Source: Hydractinia symbiolongicarpus
Taxonomy: Eukaryota > Cnidaria > Hydrozoa > Anthoathecata > Hydractiniidae
Direction of reading: 5' to 3'
DNA length: 64,000 bases
Assembly (NCBI RefSeq): GCF_029227915.1
Contig: NC_079882.1
Span: 11,594,001 to 11,658,000, forward strand
Shown here: positions 37,701-45,779 of the stretch, piece by piece
How positions within the stretch are numbered: position 1 is the stretch's first letter
How the letters are laid out: every line of letters starts with the position of its first letter
The notes under the pieces: model-generated
Database searches by the model: none
What the model was told of the DNA's origin: nothing
Seen by the model: the letters and a program-made list of their open reading frames with translations, nothing else
Position numbers and translations under genes: made by a program

Positions 37701-40334
37701 TAATTTTTCATTTTTTTTCATGAAATAATTTGTAATTCCTAAATAGAATGCTGTACTTTCTAAATTAACTCATCACAGATTTTTACAAAAATTCTACCTG
37801 TTCATCGGTTGATGAATATGGATGAATCATGTGAGCAAATATTTTCATCAGTTTCATAACAACCTCGGTTATCCGCTCTTCCTGATCATGAAGAGTTATT
37901 TCTGGCAGAAGAGGGAATTCTTGGAAACCAAGAGTTTTCGTAACAGAAAACCCCTCATAATACTGGATAAATAAAAAAAACATCAATTTTACGCTTTTGA
38001 TAAAAAAATGAAACACATAATTCAATATCAGCGTTATACTTAATCTTTTAATATACATAATATTATACTTACATTTTGTAATATTTCTGAGTCATAATCC
38101 ATTTGTGTTGATTGAGTTAAAAGTTTCCTCAAGAAAGAATTCATATTAACATATTCTAAAATTCCAGTTTCAGACAAGTCTAAACAGACTAAGATGATGT
38201 TAAGAATGTCATTTAGAGTAGCGCGTTGAAACACTAACTCAAACAGCAAGGATAACGCTATTTTGCGCTCAGCAATTGGTAAATGTGAATCTTTATAGTT
38301 TCTAAACAAAAACAATAAAAAAAGTTTTAATGATTTCTCGAAACAATTTAAAAAAGGATATACAATGAGTTAGTGATTTCACCTTATACACTAAAACATT
38401 CATTAAACTTACAAAATAACAATTCTTTTCAGAAATATTATTGTTTTCTGCACCATTGCAACTAAATCTTTAGAGTCTTCAGTATCATCAAATAATAAGG
38501 CTTTAGGCATATTTTGAAACATGGCAAATGCTTCATGTAACATCTCGGAGCACAAATCCATATTTTGACCACTTTCCCATGTCTTTTCAATGAATTTAAA
38601 TGTATACTTCAACAACATATTTAAACCAGACTGGAAAAAATCTGTTTCTGTTTCAATTACATGAGGTGTACTAAGTAACAAAAAGATGATCAAATATTAT
38701 TATGTCTTGAAAGTTGTTAAGCACATTATCAATGGTTATATACATCTTATTTAGAGTGGCAAACATGTGGTGATCACCTTATCACGAAATACAAGTTCTT
38801 TACCTTTTGACAACATTAGAATCTTGTATTGTTGAGCATGCTGTGGGTGGAACATCTTTGTTGGAGACAAAACAAGTCTTTGAGTAAGCTGACAGGAACC
38901 TTGCATACACATAAATGCGCGCTTTTAATCTTTGAAGGAATAATAACGAATCAGTAGATGACTTAAAAACCATCAACTGCTTATGAGCAACAAGCTTTGT
39001 AAAATTTTTTAGTTCAGCAATAGTTGATATTCTTCCCCAAGCCCAAGCTTCAGTATGATCTATTACAGAGAGGACACTTTTTGCATCCTTGTTTTCTTTT
39101 AATTCTTCCTCTATTTCTTGGCAAGATACACAGTTACATCCATGTGATGGGCCACAAACACCATTGCAGCATTGACAACTAATTGCAGCCTGACCACAAT
39201 AGAAATGTCCATTAGCACTTTGGTGTGATGCTATTCCATTACGATTTAAAAAACTTTCTGGACGAATGTATATTTCTTTTTCAGAGAGCAATTCGTTGTA
39301 CCATTCAGAAACACATTCATCGCTTACTGTATTCTAAAAAATAGGAAACAGCCAACTAAACTTATACTATTGCCTTGAAACTTCAAAAAAAAGAGAGAAA
39401 AATTTTAACTAGTAAACTAGGTATGATATTTTAAAAAATGGTTACAAAACAGTTTAAACTTAAATGGGAGAAATTTTCGCCAACAGAAATTTTTTGACGA
39501 AGATATTTACGCAAATTAATTTTCGCAAATTCACTTCGATTTCAAAATCAAAGCTGGCAATTCGTGAGAATATCTTCCACAAAATTTAAGTTGAATTAGC
39601 AATTCACTAAAATAAATTCTGCAATTTTCTTTTTTCATGGAAGTTCCTAAACAGAAAGCTGGGGAAGAATTTTGCTTACTATTGGAAAATCATGAAATCA
39701 TTTTACGTCAAATTATTTTTCTACCCTTAATTCACACATATATCTTGATTCATGAAATTATATTCCACAAAAATGTCTGGTTGCCATTGATATACTCCAT
39801 TTAAAAGAATCAGGTTGCAATTTACAGAAGAATATGTTAATCAAGTTCACTCAAGATGTTTTTGTTCTCTATGCTATCTATGTATTCAGTGTATTGGCTA
39901 ATGACAAATTTATCTGGGTGACATAAAACAGTTAACCGCAATTCATTTTTTTAAGAAGGCTGAGAGTGTTTCAAAAAAGTTTCTGCCTTTCAAAATAATT
40001 ATATATAGTATATACTATATATACAGATTCTCATAATTTGATAAGTAATATATTAAAAAATTTCTTTAAGGATTGATGTATAAGCAATAAGCTTTTATTT
40101 CCTAAACTCATTTTATCACCGAAAAACTTGATTTAAAAATTGTGCTCAAAACGTATACCATATCCTTATTACATAAGTTCAATTTTAGCACATCAGGATA
40201 ACAATATCCTAGCCTAATATGAAAGGTAAAAAATCTGTGAACATAATAAATACCAATGGATCTCTTTCAAGCCATTTTTTGTTTAAGGATTCCACAGGTC
40301 TCAACAAAGGAGCAATACCAAGTGATGATGCCAT
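2939..40334 (-). CDS. HERC2: HERC2 orthologue, giant HECT-type E3 ubiquitin ligase (about 58 exons)
   Basis: HERC2 transfers ubiquitin through a HECT cysteine and acts in DNA-damage signalling, centrosome control and trafficking in animals. The start ATG is at 40332-40334 ([20 protein letters not shown]); the N-terminal R-x-x-x-S-x-x-K-W-L pattern resembles vertebrate HERC2. The stop TAA is at 2939-2941, after [12 protein letters not shown] hand-built exon chain (81 to 668 nt, GT-AG introns except one GC-AG) totals 13,089 nt, a multiple of three, about 4,362 residues against about 4,830 in human. Approximate residue positions: RLD1-like 421-735, cytochrome-b5-like 1094-1156, MIB/HERC2 1605-1670, UBA-like 2165-2205, CPH 2265-2325, APC10/DOC 2400-2510, RLD2 2590-2960, RLD3 3485-3920, HECT 3941-4362. 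The ZZ finger and the acidic C-terminal tail of human HERC2 are not seen. Individual splice sites may be off by a few bases. Confidence 0.93.
4889..7041 (-). other. HERC2: HERC2 RLD3, third RCC1-like seven-bladed propeller
   Basis: Exons at about 4889-5176, 5330-5564, 5777-5900, 6012-6179, 6332-6471, 6556-6770 and 6843-7041 encode consecutive RCC1 repeats. Recognisable blades: [37 protein letters not shown], the [13 protein letters not shown] type near 6340, the [14 protein letters not shown] type near 6030, and [19 protein letters not shown]. The Gly-Gly and W-G positions of the blades are kept. This is the best-preserved propeller of the three. The 4889-5176 exon runs from the last blade into the linker to the HECT domain ([12 protein letters not shown]). 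Confidence 0.93.
7042..7718. other. HERC2 intron, low-complexity
   Basis: AT-rich intron between the RLD3 start exon and the preceding linker exon, with A/AG-rich tracts near 7370-7430. No mobile element was recognised. Confidence 0.5.
7719..9758 (-). other. HERC2: HERC2 linker between RLD2 and RLD3
   Basis: Exons at about 7719-7991, 8182-8307, 8400-8647 and 9254-9758. The upstream exon encodes the family's beta-rich segment ([57 protein letters not shown]), which aligns with the region of human HERC2 reading SSHPYTDD to WGWRFTVYP. The downstream exon has [20 protein letters not shown], matching the human LELDTLPCCAETHKWAWF region. The 9254 donor (gtttac) is weak but joins in frame to the next exon (G plus CT gives Ala). 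The 9254-8648 intron shows no recognisable element. Confidence 0.85.
11655..11877 (+). mobile_element. 3' fragment of the RTE-like LINE, in a HERC2 intron
   Basis: The plus-strand sequence matches the 3' end of the RTE-like LINE at 42.5-45.7 kb: the gaaaagaatagagtggga segment, the acacagtctagatcagattg segment, and the tail ataccctgt...cccacatgctaac ending near ttaatgataatga. The copy is 5'-truncated and has several indels, so it is old. It is antisense to HERC2. Confidence 0.75.
13013..13180 (+). repeat. Degenerate minisatellite, about 45-bp unit
   Basis: Four to five degenerate repeats built on ctatgcaatactacaatac and acacaacaacaaa motifs, in a HERC2 intron between the first two RLD2 exons. 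Units differ by substitutions and short indels. Composition is strongly A/C-rich on this strand. Confidence 0.7.
15758..15937 (+). CDS. Small basic/acidic ORF of unknown function, 59 codons, probably transposon-derived
   Basis: ATG at 15758, TAA at 15935-15937. The N-terminal half is strongly basic ([18 protein letters not shown], then [11 protein letters not shown]) and the C-terminal half acidic ([16 protein letters not shown]). This composition is unlike the random frames nearby. A second short frame just upstream ([16 protein letters not shown]) ends where this one starts. No family was recognised. It lies on the same strand as, and 0.6 kb before, a MADF-like fragment, so it may be part of the accessory gene of the decayed Harbinger element. 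It could also be chance. Confidence 0.25.
   Translation: MSPRQKEIAGKTKGKAKKLCSKRRRKDDGKQARDALNETIGAYMETQDVDGETEDEHSQ
16515..16650 (+). pseudogene. MADF-domain-like fragment
   Basis: A plus-strand frame reads [17 protein letters not shown], then a stop, then [11 protein letters not shown]-like text in shifted or stop-broken frames. The I-D-L-V-R-x-Y-x-x-L-W-D-x-T core is the start of a MADF DNA-binding domain, found in the second protein of many animal PIF/Harbinger transposons. In-frame stops and a frame change show it is dead. Flanking frames do not extend it convincingly. Confidence 0.5.
17164..17409 (-). pseudogene. PIF/Harbinger transposase C-terminal fragment
   Basis: The minus-strand frame holds [20 protein letters not shown] followed by [20 protein letters not shown]. 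The E-R-I-F-N-Y-x-L-x-R-x-R-R-x-x-E-N-x-F-G pattern is the conserved C-terminal region of Harbinger-type DDE transposases, including the catalytic E (in E-N-T-F-G). Everything upstream, including the first two catalytic Asp residues, is missing, and downstream text decays with stops. Together with the MADF-like fragment 0.5 kb away on the other strand it marks a Harbinger remnant. Confidence 0.7.
19209..19258. repeat. 50-bp palindrome, 25-bp arms, no spacer
   Basis: The left arm (ttttagaataattcaagtca, then gtgat) and the right arm are exact reverse complements except for one c/t mismatch; the centre is gatatc. It can form a cruciform in DNA or a long hairpin in the HERC2 pre-mRNA, 116 bases downstream of the donor at 19373. 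It may be the collapsed core of a foldback element. Confidence 0.9.
19897..21711 (-). other. HERC2: HERC2 UBA-like and CPH segment
   Basis: Exon 21454-21711 has a UBA-like helix set ([20 protein letters not shown], then [12 protein letters not shown]). Exons 20894-21136 and 20706-20817 form the CPH domain ([20 protein letters not shown], then [20 protein letters not shown]), preceded by an Asp/Ser-rich spacer ([14 protein letters not shown]). Exon 19897-20101 gives the next small barrel ([40 protein letters not shown]), which in human HERC2 directly precedes the ZZ finger. Here it joins, as CT plus A (Leu), to [10 protein letters not shown] of the DOC exon, so no ZZ finger is encoded. Confidence 0.85.
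21788..23678 (-). other. HERC2: HERC2 helical spacer exons between MIB/HERC2 and UBA
   Basis: Exons at about 21788-21984, 22057-22177, 22272-22463, 22576-22811, 23005-23152, 23233-23405 and 23481-23678. The exon at 22272 has [20 protein letters not shown], matching the human VIGGIDGRLRLGGQV region, and [19 protein letters not shown]. The others are helical and poorly conserved but join in frame. An intron in this block carries the tandem repeat at 22919-22981. Confidence 0.8.
22919..22981 (+). repeat. Three 21-bp tandem repeats in a HERC2 intron
   Basis: Units start at 22919, 22940 and 22961 with the core gacaatggttacgtca and variants gacgatggttatgtcg and gacaataattacgtca. They are diverged, with about 70-80 percent identity by eye. 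The array lies between the exons at 22576-22811 and 23005-23152 and does not encode an in-frame extension of either. Confidence 0.75.
23745..24904 (-). other. HERC2: HERC2 MIB/HERC2 domain (exons 23745-23966 and 24681-24904)
   Basis: The first half is in exon 24681-24904 ([20 protein letters not shown], then DQ). The second is in exon 23745-23966 ([20 protein letters not shown], then [20 protein letters not shown]). The intron between them interrupts the domain after D-Q, with phases that rejoin cleanly. This SH3-like module binds peptides in Mind-bomb. Conservation with human HERC2 is very high here, which helps rule out HERC1 or Mind-bomb as the gene's identity. Confidence 0.95.
25537..25578. 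repeat. 17-bp perfect hairpin in a HERC2 intron
   Basis: The arms ttttaaacacccctctc and gagaggggtgtttaaaa are exact reverse complements around an 8-base loop (cattaaaa). The intron location and lack of a downstream T-run argue against a terminator. It is probably a foldback repeat or a short fossil terminal inverted repeat pair. Confidence 0.85.
26806..27556 (+). mobile_element. 5'-truncated RTE-like LINE, 3' 750 bp, in a HERC2 intron
   Basis: The sequence follows the plus-sense 3' part of the 42.5-45.7-kb LINE: aagtgcagtggtattgaagg, the equivalents of the R-A-D-I-Q-F-V-C-K zinc region and the F-C-Y-L-G-D-M-L motif, then the W-L-G-H-L-E-R-M and P-G-A-K-x-R region. It ends with the hallmark 3' tail ccatgctagcatgg followed by gatgatgatgatgag. 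Several frameshifts and stops make it non-coding. It is inserted antisense to HERC2 in the intron between the exons at 26531-26670 and 27630-27835. Confidence 0.85.
29117..29793. mobile_element. 677-bp MITE with an internal palindromic array
   Basis: The ends are 19-bp perfect inverted repeats (acatatgtgatgctctctg left, its complement right), with weaker pairing further inward. The interior is two clusters of the palindromic word cgtatttttaaaaatacg and variants, flanking a 53-bp direct repeat pair at 29401-29505. There is no coding capacity. It is inserted in a HERC2 intron about 90 bases downstream of the donor at 29880. Confidence 0.8.
29401..29505 (+). repeat. 53-bp tandem duplication inside the MITE
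   Basis: Two copies starting at 29401 and 29454, each beginning aaagttgccgtatt and containing cattctaaaat and gacgagaaaa-type words. They differ by several substitutions. This unit sits between the two palindrome clusters of the MITE. Confidence 0.8.
31694..33591 (-). other. HERC2: HERC2 cytochrome-b5-like segment and preceding helical exons
   Basis: Exon 31694-31879 has an acidic lead ([18 protein letters not shown]) followed by [20 protein letters not shown] and [10 protein letters not shown]. It aligns with the human LENHNKDGGFWTVIDGKVYDIKDF cytochrome-b5-like fold but is shorter. The haem-binding H-P-G-G is absent, as in human HERC2, so haem binding is not expected. Upstream exons at about 32291-32626, 32711-33043 and 33360-33591 are helical. 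The 32291 exon (NDMNWPLQP) ends at a GC donor (CAG|gcaagt) that rejoins in frame to give P-G-E-C-P. Confidence 0.8.
33983..37024 (-). other. HERC2: HERC2 RLD1, eroded first RCC1-like domain
   Basis: Exons at about 36848-37024, 36455-36573, 36146-36290, 34870-34983, 34606-34732, 34271-34526 and 33983-34162. Position-by-position equivalence with human RLD1 can be followed: [90 protein letters not shown]. The W-G-x-G-x-x-G-x-L-G-H-G loops are almost all lost: only fragments such as FTWQDNG and FCWGGLGG remain. The fold may persist with diverged loops. The last exon ([20 protein letters not shown]) matches the human RVPFVVDICSMTFEQL region. Confidence 0.85.
37798..40334 (-). other. HERC2: HERC2 N-terminal region with Cys-rich insert
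   Basis: Exons at 40254-40334 (27 codons), 38805-39333, 38413-38670, 38073-38302 and 37798-37962. After the start and a short acidic stretch, residues about 65-95 hold a Cys cluster ([20 protein letters not shown], then SHGCNCVSC) that I do not recall in vertebrate HERC2. Then [20 protein letters not shown] and [20 protein letters not shown] align with human SWVWGKQPDVNELKE and LRLKQRLVILERYFIAL. The next exons ([20 protein letters not shown], then LLFDD) align with human DLCSELLQESLDALRALPEASLFDE. Confidence 0.9.
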
Positions 40335-40780
40335 CCATATGTAAGTTGAATTATGTGTATTATTTCATCTTAAATTAGATTAGAACAAAATAATTAAAAG
40401 TGAAATAGCAGAAAAAATTAAAACCTAAACAGAACTGTCTTTGGTTGCAAAATTGAAAAATATTGCATACACATTGTTGTTACAGAAATCACCATAGGAC
40501 TGGTGCAATTTCTGAATTCTCTTTTTCCCAGCTTTGATGTAAGAATATTACTTTCCAGCCTTCAAAAGCAAAAATTGATACTGTTTTTTTATCTAATTAT
40601 AAATTATAAATTCAAATCACTGCAAATGTCATTAATTCAATAAAGGCAAAAACATATCCCAAAAAAAAAAGAAATTTCATACAATTACAAGTTTATCAAG
40701 GATAATGAGATTTAAAAATACAGTACTATAATGTTACGTTTTGTGTGTTACAACTTTTTAAATATTCAGAAATGCAATGA

Positions 40781-41215
40781 AGGGTGATCTTGTAGTTGGA
40801 ATGTAGCCTTGTGAGGCAAGAAAAAGGGTTAGTTGTAACAATTTTTTTGTCAGACTTGTAAGCATTGAGCTCAAGTGCAGTGGTTTTGCAAAAAGTGTTG
40901 CGAAGTTGAGATTATAAAAGAAAACAAAGTATCTTTCCTGCTAACAATGTACCCAATGTTATATGTTAGGTGAAGAGGGTGCTGTAAGAAGTGTTACAGG
41001 ATGACAGGATAGTTTTTTCTTTGAAAAAAGGTTAAGAGAAGTACTTTCTTTGTTGAGGTAATAAAACAGGTTGTATGAGGCCTGTGTAAGATGCGCTAAT
41101 GTTACATGGTAGTGAGAAATGGGCAGTGAAGCAGGAAGATCTTGACTGTTTAGAAAGAAATGAGATCTAAGAATGGTCAGGTGGATGTGAACACCACTTT
41201 GAGACACAAAAAGAG
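40781..41215 (+). mobile_element. Decayed internal/3' fragment of the RTE-like LINE
   Basis: Plus-sense similarity to the zinc-finger to C-terminal region of the RTE-like LINE: gtgatcttgtagttggaa, aattttttgtcagacttgtaagcattg, gtgcagtggt, then aggcctgtgtaaga and gaatggtcaggtggatgtg. It has large internal deletions and many indels. It lies just upstream of the HERC2 start codon and just before the CR1-like LINE. Confidence 0.7.
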
Positions 41216-41456
41216 CTCATTGAGGCCGGCGCGCTAAGTCGAAGAAAGAAAAAAGAAGACTAAAGCTTGAAGAGCTCCTGCTTTGATAGCTAAGTCCTTT
41301 TTGATTTTTACATATTGTACTGCCTTCTTTCCTTCATTTATATCTTTTCATTTCTTTAATTTGTTGTTTTGTTAGTTTTTAAATTATTGTTTTTGTTAAT
41401 AAATTGTTTTTACCCCAGTCAGTTTTTTTATCCATCTATCATCTAATATCGTAGCT

Positions 41457-42017
41457 TTGCTGTGTTGTGGGTTCCTGCTGCTCCTTCCGTGTAACATCGT
41501 AAGGAAATGGACTTGTCTCAGATCCTTCAAACATAGTTTTGGAAGAGCACATAACCGTAGAATGATCTCCCTACAACTTAAAAATAACTTTACTCAGGTA
41601 GGAAACCCCACATTTACGCTAAAACTGATTTTTGTGTTCATTGTATTTTCAAACAATACAAAACCTTCATTCAAAAGTAGCTCACCCAACAACAACAAAA
41701 TGAGTCGACTAGATAGGAGTTTCTTTTCTATCTCTTCACTTCATGCCTGCAATAGAGTTTCTGAAAGCCAGCTCACTCTCCAATTAAAATTAATGGCTTT
41801 ATCAAAACTTAAGCCAAGCAGGCACAAGTATTTCTATTTTTTAATCCTCTTATCAGGGGACATGTGCCTCAACCCAGGTCCTGTTAAGTATCCCTGTTCT
41901 TCATGCTTAAAACCTGTGGCAAAAACACACAAAGCACTTTCTTGTGACAAGTGTGGCTTATGGGCATATTTATTATGGCTTATTGCAGTCCCTGTCTTTC
42001 TTGTAATTTGCTCGTAA
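41457..42017 (+). pseudogene. CR1-like LINE N-terminal fragment with 2A-like motif and zinc finger
   Basis: The frame runs through a Ser/Leu-rich stretch from the likely Met at 41700 (MSRLDRSFFSISSLHACNRV). It then has a hydrophobic run and SGDMCLNPGP (41853-41882), a 2A-like ribosome-skipping motif, followed by PCSSCLKPVAKTHKALSCDK and CGLW, the first half of a PHD-like zinc finger. In intact relatives a C-terminal His/Cys half and an AP endonuclease follow. Here the frame runs into unrelated sequence and stops at 42017. The motif's usual D-V/I-E-x is D-M-C-x here. Confidence 0.7.
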
Positions 42018-42019
42018 TT

Positions 42020-42416
42020 TAAAGTTAAATATCTTGGGGTAACATTTGATCAAAAAATGCAATGGGAAAAGCACATTAATGTCATAAATAGAAAAATACT
42101 AATTAAATATTCTAAAATTAGAACCATTGCATCCTGTTTAACACCTCACACAAGAAACCTTTTAATTAATGCACTTGTCATGCCATATTTCAACTACTGC
42201 TTCTCGGCATGGGCTTGTGCCACCCAAGGTAGATTGGGAAAACTAGAAAAACGATTAAAATGTGTCTGTACCTTTCTTGGGAAAGAGAGGGAATATTCAA
42301 TGAATAATTTACTCATCAAATACGATGCCATATTAGTTTTCAAAGCCATGAATCACATTGCTCCTGATTACATGGGCTCAAAATTCATTTTGACAAAAAA
42401 CTGTCATAATCATTAA
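42020..42416 (+). pseudogene. CR1-like LINE reverse-transcriptase C-terminal fragment
   Basis: The frame encodes KVKYLGVTFDQKMQWEKHIN, then RNLLINALVMPYFNYCFSAW and LEKRLKCVCTFLGKE, the thumb and connection region downstream of the RT palm in CR1/jockey-group LINEs. The catalytic palm (F-A-D-D-type) is absent because of the internal deletion. The frame stops at 42416; another frame continues (FGKKAFPFRAAN) until the RTE junction at about 42512. Confidence 0.75.
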
Positions 42417-42534
42417 ACAAGTAATCATACAACAAACATAATCAAAAACAGGTTCACACTTTCCTTGGTCAACAAGGAATTTGGCAAAAAAGCCTTCCCA
42501 TTTAGAGCTGCAAATCATCATCATCATTCTCGGC

Positions 42535-43803
42535 TTAACGTCCGTTTTCCATGCTAGCATGGGTTGGACAGGGTATATTAATGGCCCTCTTCAAATCTGA
42601 TCTAGACTGTGTTAGATCTAAACTCAACTTCCTCTCTATCAAGTCTGTCCTTATAACCTCCTGCCAAGTCTTTCTCGGTCTGCCTCTGGGCTTTGCCCCA
42701 GGAACTATCAAGTCTCTACACTTTCTTACCCAATTATCCTCCTCCATTCTTTCCAAGTGCCCCAGCCAGTTAAATCTTCTTATCTGGATAACATCTTTAA
42801 TTCTACGGAGACTTAGCCTGCTTCTTAGCTCATCCGAACTCTTTCTGTCTCTCAGACTGGCATTACACATCCACCTAACCATTCTCATATCATTCCTTTC
42901 TAAACGGTCAAGATCTTCCTTTACACAGGCCTCATACAACCTACCTTTTACCTCAATTGACAGGACTCTGCTAGTCAACAAAGGAAGTAACTCTCTGAAC
43001 TTTTTCCAAGCAGAACCTATCCTGCAAGTAACACTTCTACCAATACCCCCTTCACTGCCCAACATATCACCTAAGTAACAGAAGTTCTCAACTATCTCTA
43101 ACGAGCCACTGTTGTACATCATTAAAGCTGGAAATACTTCATTCTCTATAATCTCACCTTTGCAACGCTTGCATACAAACTGTATGTCAGCTCTTAACCT
43201 TCCACTAATACTACTGCACTTCTTATGTACGCAATGCTTGCAAGTCTGACAAAAAATTGAGTTACTACCAACCCCTTTCCTGCAAACTCCACAAGGCCAC
43301 TTTCCAACTACAAGGTCACACTTGGCTGCAATGCTACTAATCATGACTTTAGACTTTGCTGTGTTTACCTTTAGCCCTTTCTCTTCTAGTCCTTTCTTCC
43401 ACTTCTCAAACTTTTTAACTAATTCTTCCATCGACTCTGCTATGAGAACCAAATCATCTGCATACAATAACTCCCATGGACAACCTGTTCTGAACTCCAT
43501 CGACAGCGCTTCTAAGACTAGAATAAACAACAAAGGACTAAGTACAGAACCCTGATGTACACCAACATTTACACTGAATTCATCACTAAGTGAATCGTTA
43601 ATCCTGACACGACTTCTAGCATTGCTGTACATAGACTGTACCATCGTAACTAGCCACTCATCCACACCTAATTTTCTCATAGCCCACCAAATAACTTTAC
43701 GTGGCACTCTATCAAAAGCTTTCTTCAAATCTACAAAGGCAAAATAGAGATTCTTTCTCTTTCCTAAATACTTTTCCTGAAGCTGTCTGAGAAAATATTG
43801 CAT
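42535..43803 (-). pseudogene. RTE-like LINE ORF, RT palm to C-terminus
   Basis: 422 codons overlapping the upstream frame by 40 bases. It holds the RT palm: FAFVDLKKAFDRVPRKVIWW (first catalytic Asp) and LLYADDLVLIAESMEELVKK (Y-A-D-D), with GVHQGSVLSPLLFIL between. A Cys/His cluster follows (CGVCRKGVGSNSIFCQTC, HCVHKKC, CKRCKGE). Then FCYLGDMLG, the C-terminal [15 protein letters not shown] and GRPRKTWQEVI. All palm motifs look intact. Only the missing link to the endonuclease frame disables the element. Confidence 0.9.
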
Positions 43804-45632
43804 CTGTAGTGCATCTTATCTATATTAATTCGTTTTCTAAGTAACTTATCAATCACTCTTTCAATAACTTTCATTACTTGATCAACCAACTTCAAACCTC
43901 TATAGTTACCCCTTTCTAATGCATCACCCTTGCCCTTGAAACAATTCACTATTACACTCGACTGCCACTCACTCGGAATAGCACCATCCTTTATAATCTG
44001 GTTAGCAAGACTTGTAATAAGCTCAACTCCAATATATCCAGATGCTTTTACCATCTCTGCAACAATACCTGATACTCCTGCAGCCTTGCCAATCTTCAAT
44101 TTCCTAATAGCCTCCACTACCCATTCTGTCTTGATCTGCATAGCTGGCCCTTCTACAACATCATCATCAGACAATCTATCCTCGTCCCAATCAAACTCAG
44201 TGTTAAGCAACCTCTGATAATGATTCCTCCAAGCTACCCTTTTCTCCTCCTCTGTGCTAGCCAAAACACCTTTATCATTACGTAGTATACACTTCTCACC
44301 TACAACATCTTGATTAGTCTTCTTCATTTGCTTTGCTATCTTGAATACCTCATTGCATTGGTCTTCCCTTCTTAACACATCTGCAAATCTGTTTCTCTCT
44401 GCTTCTGATTTTGCCTTATACACTGCTGTACGAGCGCGACGCTTAGCTTCTAAGTAAATATTTTTACTACCACCTGACTTCCACTCTTTCCAAAGTTTCC
44501 TCTTTTCCTTTATACACTGGTCAACCTCATTATTCCACCACCAGGTCTGTCTATGTCTAGCTGGTCCTTTCGTCCACCCACAGGTATCATCAGAAGCTTC
44601 TAGAAGACAATTCTTCAAAGTAGTCCAAGTACTTTTGTAGGCTAACTGCTGAACTTTTGCACTAAATTGTCTTGCTACAATCTCTTCCTTCAACTTCCAG
44701 ACTTTTCGACGGGGCCTGTACTTTTCCTTGGCTTCTTTAACACTCTTCAAGATAATATCACAAACCAGCAACCTATGCTGGGAAACACACTCTTCCCCCG
44801 ATAAAACTTTCACGTCCTTCACCACTTTCTTGTCTGACTTTCTAACCAGGAAGTAATCTATCTGTGTCTTACAACCACCTGACTCATATGTTATCAGCCT
44901 ACTCTGTCTCTTACTGAATGATGTGTTGCAAACCACAATGTCCGTTGCCATTCCAAACTCAAGCAATCTCTCCCCTTCCTTATTTCTGCTCCCAAATTCA
45001 TAGCCTCTATGCACACCTCTATAGCCTTCAGATGACTTCCCAACATGACCATTAAAGTCGCCGCCCACCATGACAAGTTTAGTGTCTCCAAACTTTGATG
45101 TGACTGCTATTAACTCATCATAAAACTTATCTTTATCTTCCTCACTGAGTCCACACTGTGGAGCATAAACTGACAGAAAAGTGACAATCCTATTACCTAT
45201 CAAAAACTTTATCACTATAATACGACTATTAACACGCATAACATCTATTACTTTTTCTACCCACTTCTCTGCAACGAATATGCCAACTCCTCCATATCCA
45301 TCACTAATACCAATCCAAAAAAGCTTATACCTTGCCCTCCTACCTTCCACAAATCTTACTGAAGCTCCTCTCCACCTGACTTCCTGAACAGAACACATAT
45401 CAACAGATCTACGTTCTAACATTTCAACTACTTCACCTGCTCTACCTCTCAGAGTACCAACATTTACACTAGCCATCCTCAACCTAGTGTTATCTACCTT
45501 GTGATGTGATAGCTGGGTAACGGTCTGACGATGCTCACACCTGACATCTGTCCTACCGTGTGCGACACCTTCACTCCTTAGAGTTCCAGCCCCGTTTACG
45601 CAGTTTGTCTGATCAACTATTCTTACGGCCAT
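43764..45632 (-). pseudogene. RTE-like LINE ORF, endonuclease and RT N-terminus
   Basis: 622 codons from the Met at 45632. Residues about 50-300 form an AP-type endonuclease: MASVNVGTLRGRAGEVVEML, VQEVRWRG, SVYAPQCG, GGDFNGHVG and SQHRLLVCD, covering the catalytic Asn, Glu, Asp/Asn and His positions. A basic linker (KEKRKLWKEWKSGG) leads into RT fingers (IRKLKIGKAAGVSGIVAEMV, then WQSSVIVNCFKGKGD and NYRGLKLVDQVMKVIERVI). After INIDKMHY the frame shifts and ends after 14 more codons. The conserved segment between this point and the downstream frame is missing, a short deletion that breaks the ORF. Confidence 0.88.
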
Positions 45633-45779
45633 TAATAAAAAGTTTTGGCATTGTTTTACAGCTGGATGCCCTTCCTAGCGCCAACCGTTCACAGACCGGA
45701 CTGGGTGTTTTTTAAAGTGACACCATCACTATGTGGCATTTCATGGGACTTTCACGATCGCCCCTTTAAACTAAGGTAT

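Larger units (their letters stand above)
41457..42512 (+). mobile_element. CR1-like LINE, internally deleted, interrupted by an RTE insertion
   Basis: N-terminal coding (to about 41990) and C-terminal reverse-transcriptase coding (from about 42020) are joined directly, so the endonuclease and most of the RT are missing. At about 42512 it is cut by the minus-strand RTE LINE. A further C-terminal piece (VWNNLPDQVTCDGSLFSFKT) resumes near 45780-45921 on the same strand. The true 5' end may lie upstream, near 41230. CR1-like is inferred from the zinc-finger N-terminus and the W-N-N-L-P C-terminal style. Confidence 0.7.
42513..45720 (-). mobile_element. RTE-like non-LTR retrotransposon, near full length
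   Basis: The minus-strand element runs from its 5' end (tgaacggttggcgctaggaa leader near 45.68 kb) to its 3' end at 42513. The 3' end has the ccatgctagcatgg signature and a (gat)n tail, typical of RTE-group LINEs. It encodes an AP endonuclease and a reverse transcriptase in two frames separated by a small deletion. It is inserted inside the CR1-like LINE. Fragments of the same family occur at 11.7, 27, 41 and 46 kb, so it was once abundant. The 5' boundary is uncertain by about 60 bases. Confidence 0.85.

Noticed and set aside
39990-40025. tatatatagtatatactatatata palindrome
   Set aside because: A simple AT dinucleotide palindrome, common by chance in this base composition.
42551-43078. 175-codon plus-strand ORF
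   Set aside because: Antisense shadow of the RTE-like LINE reverse transcriptase.
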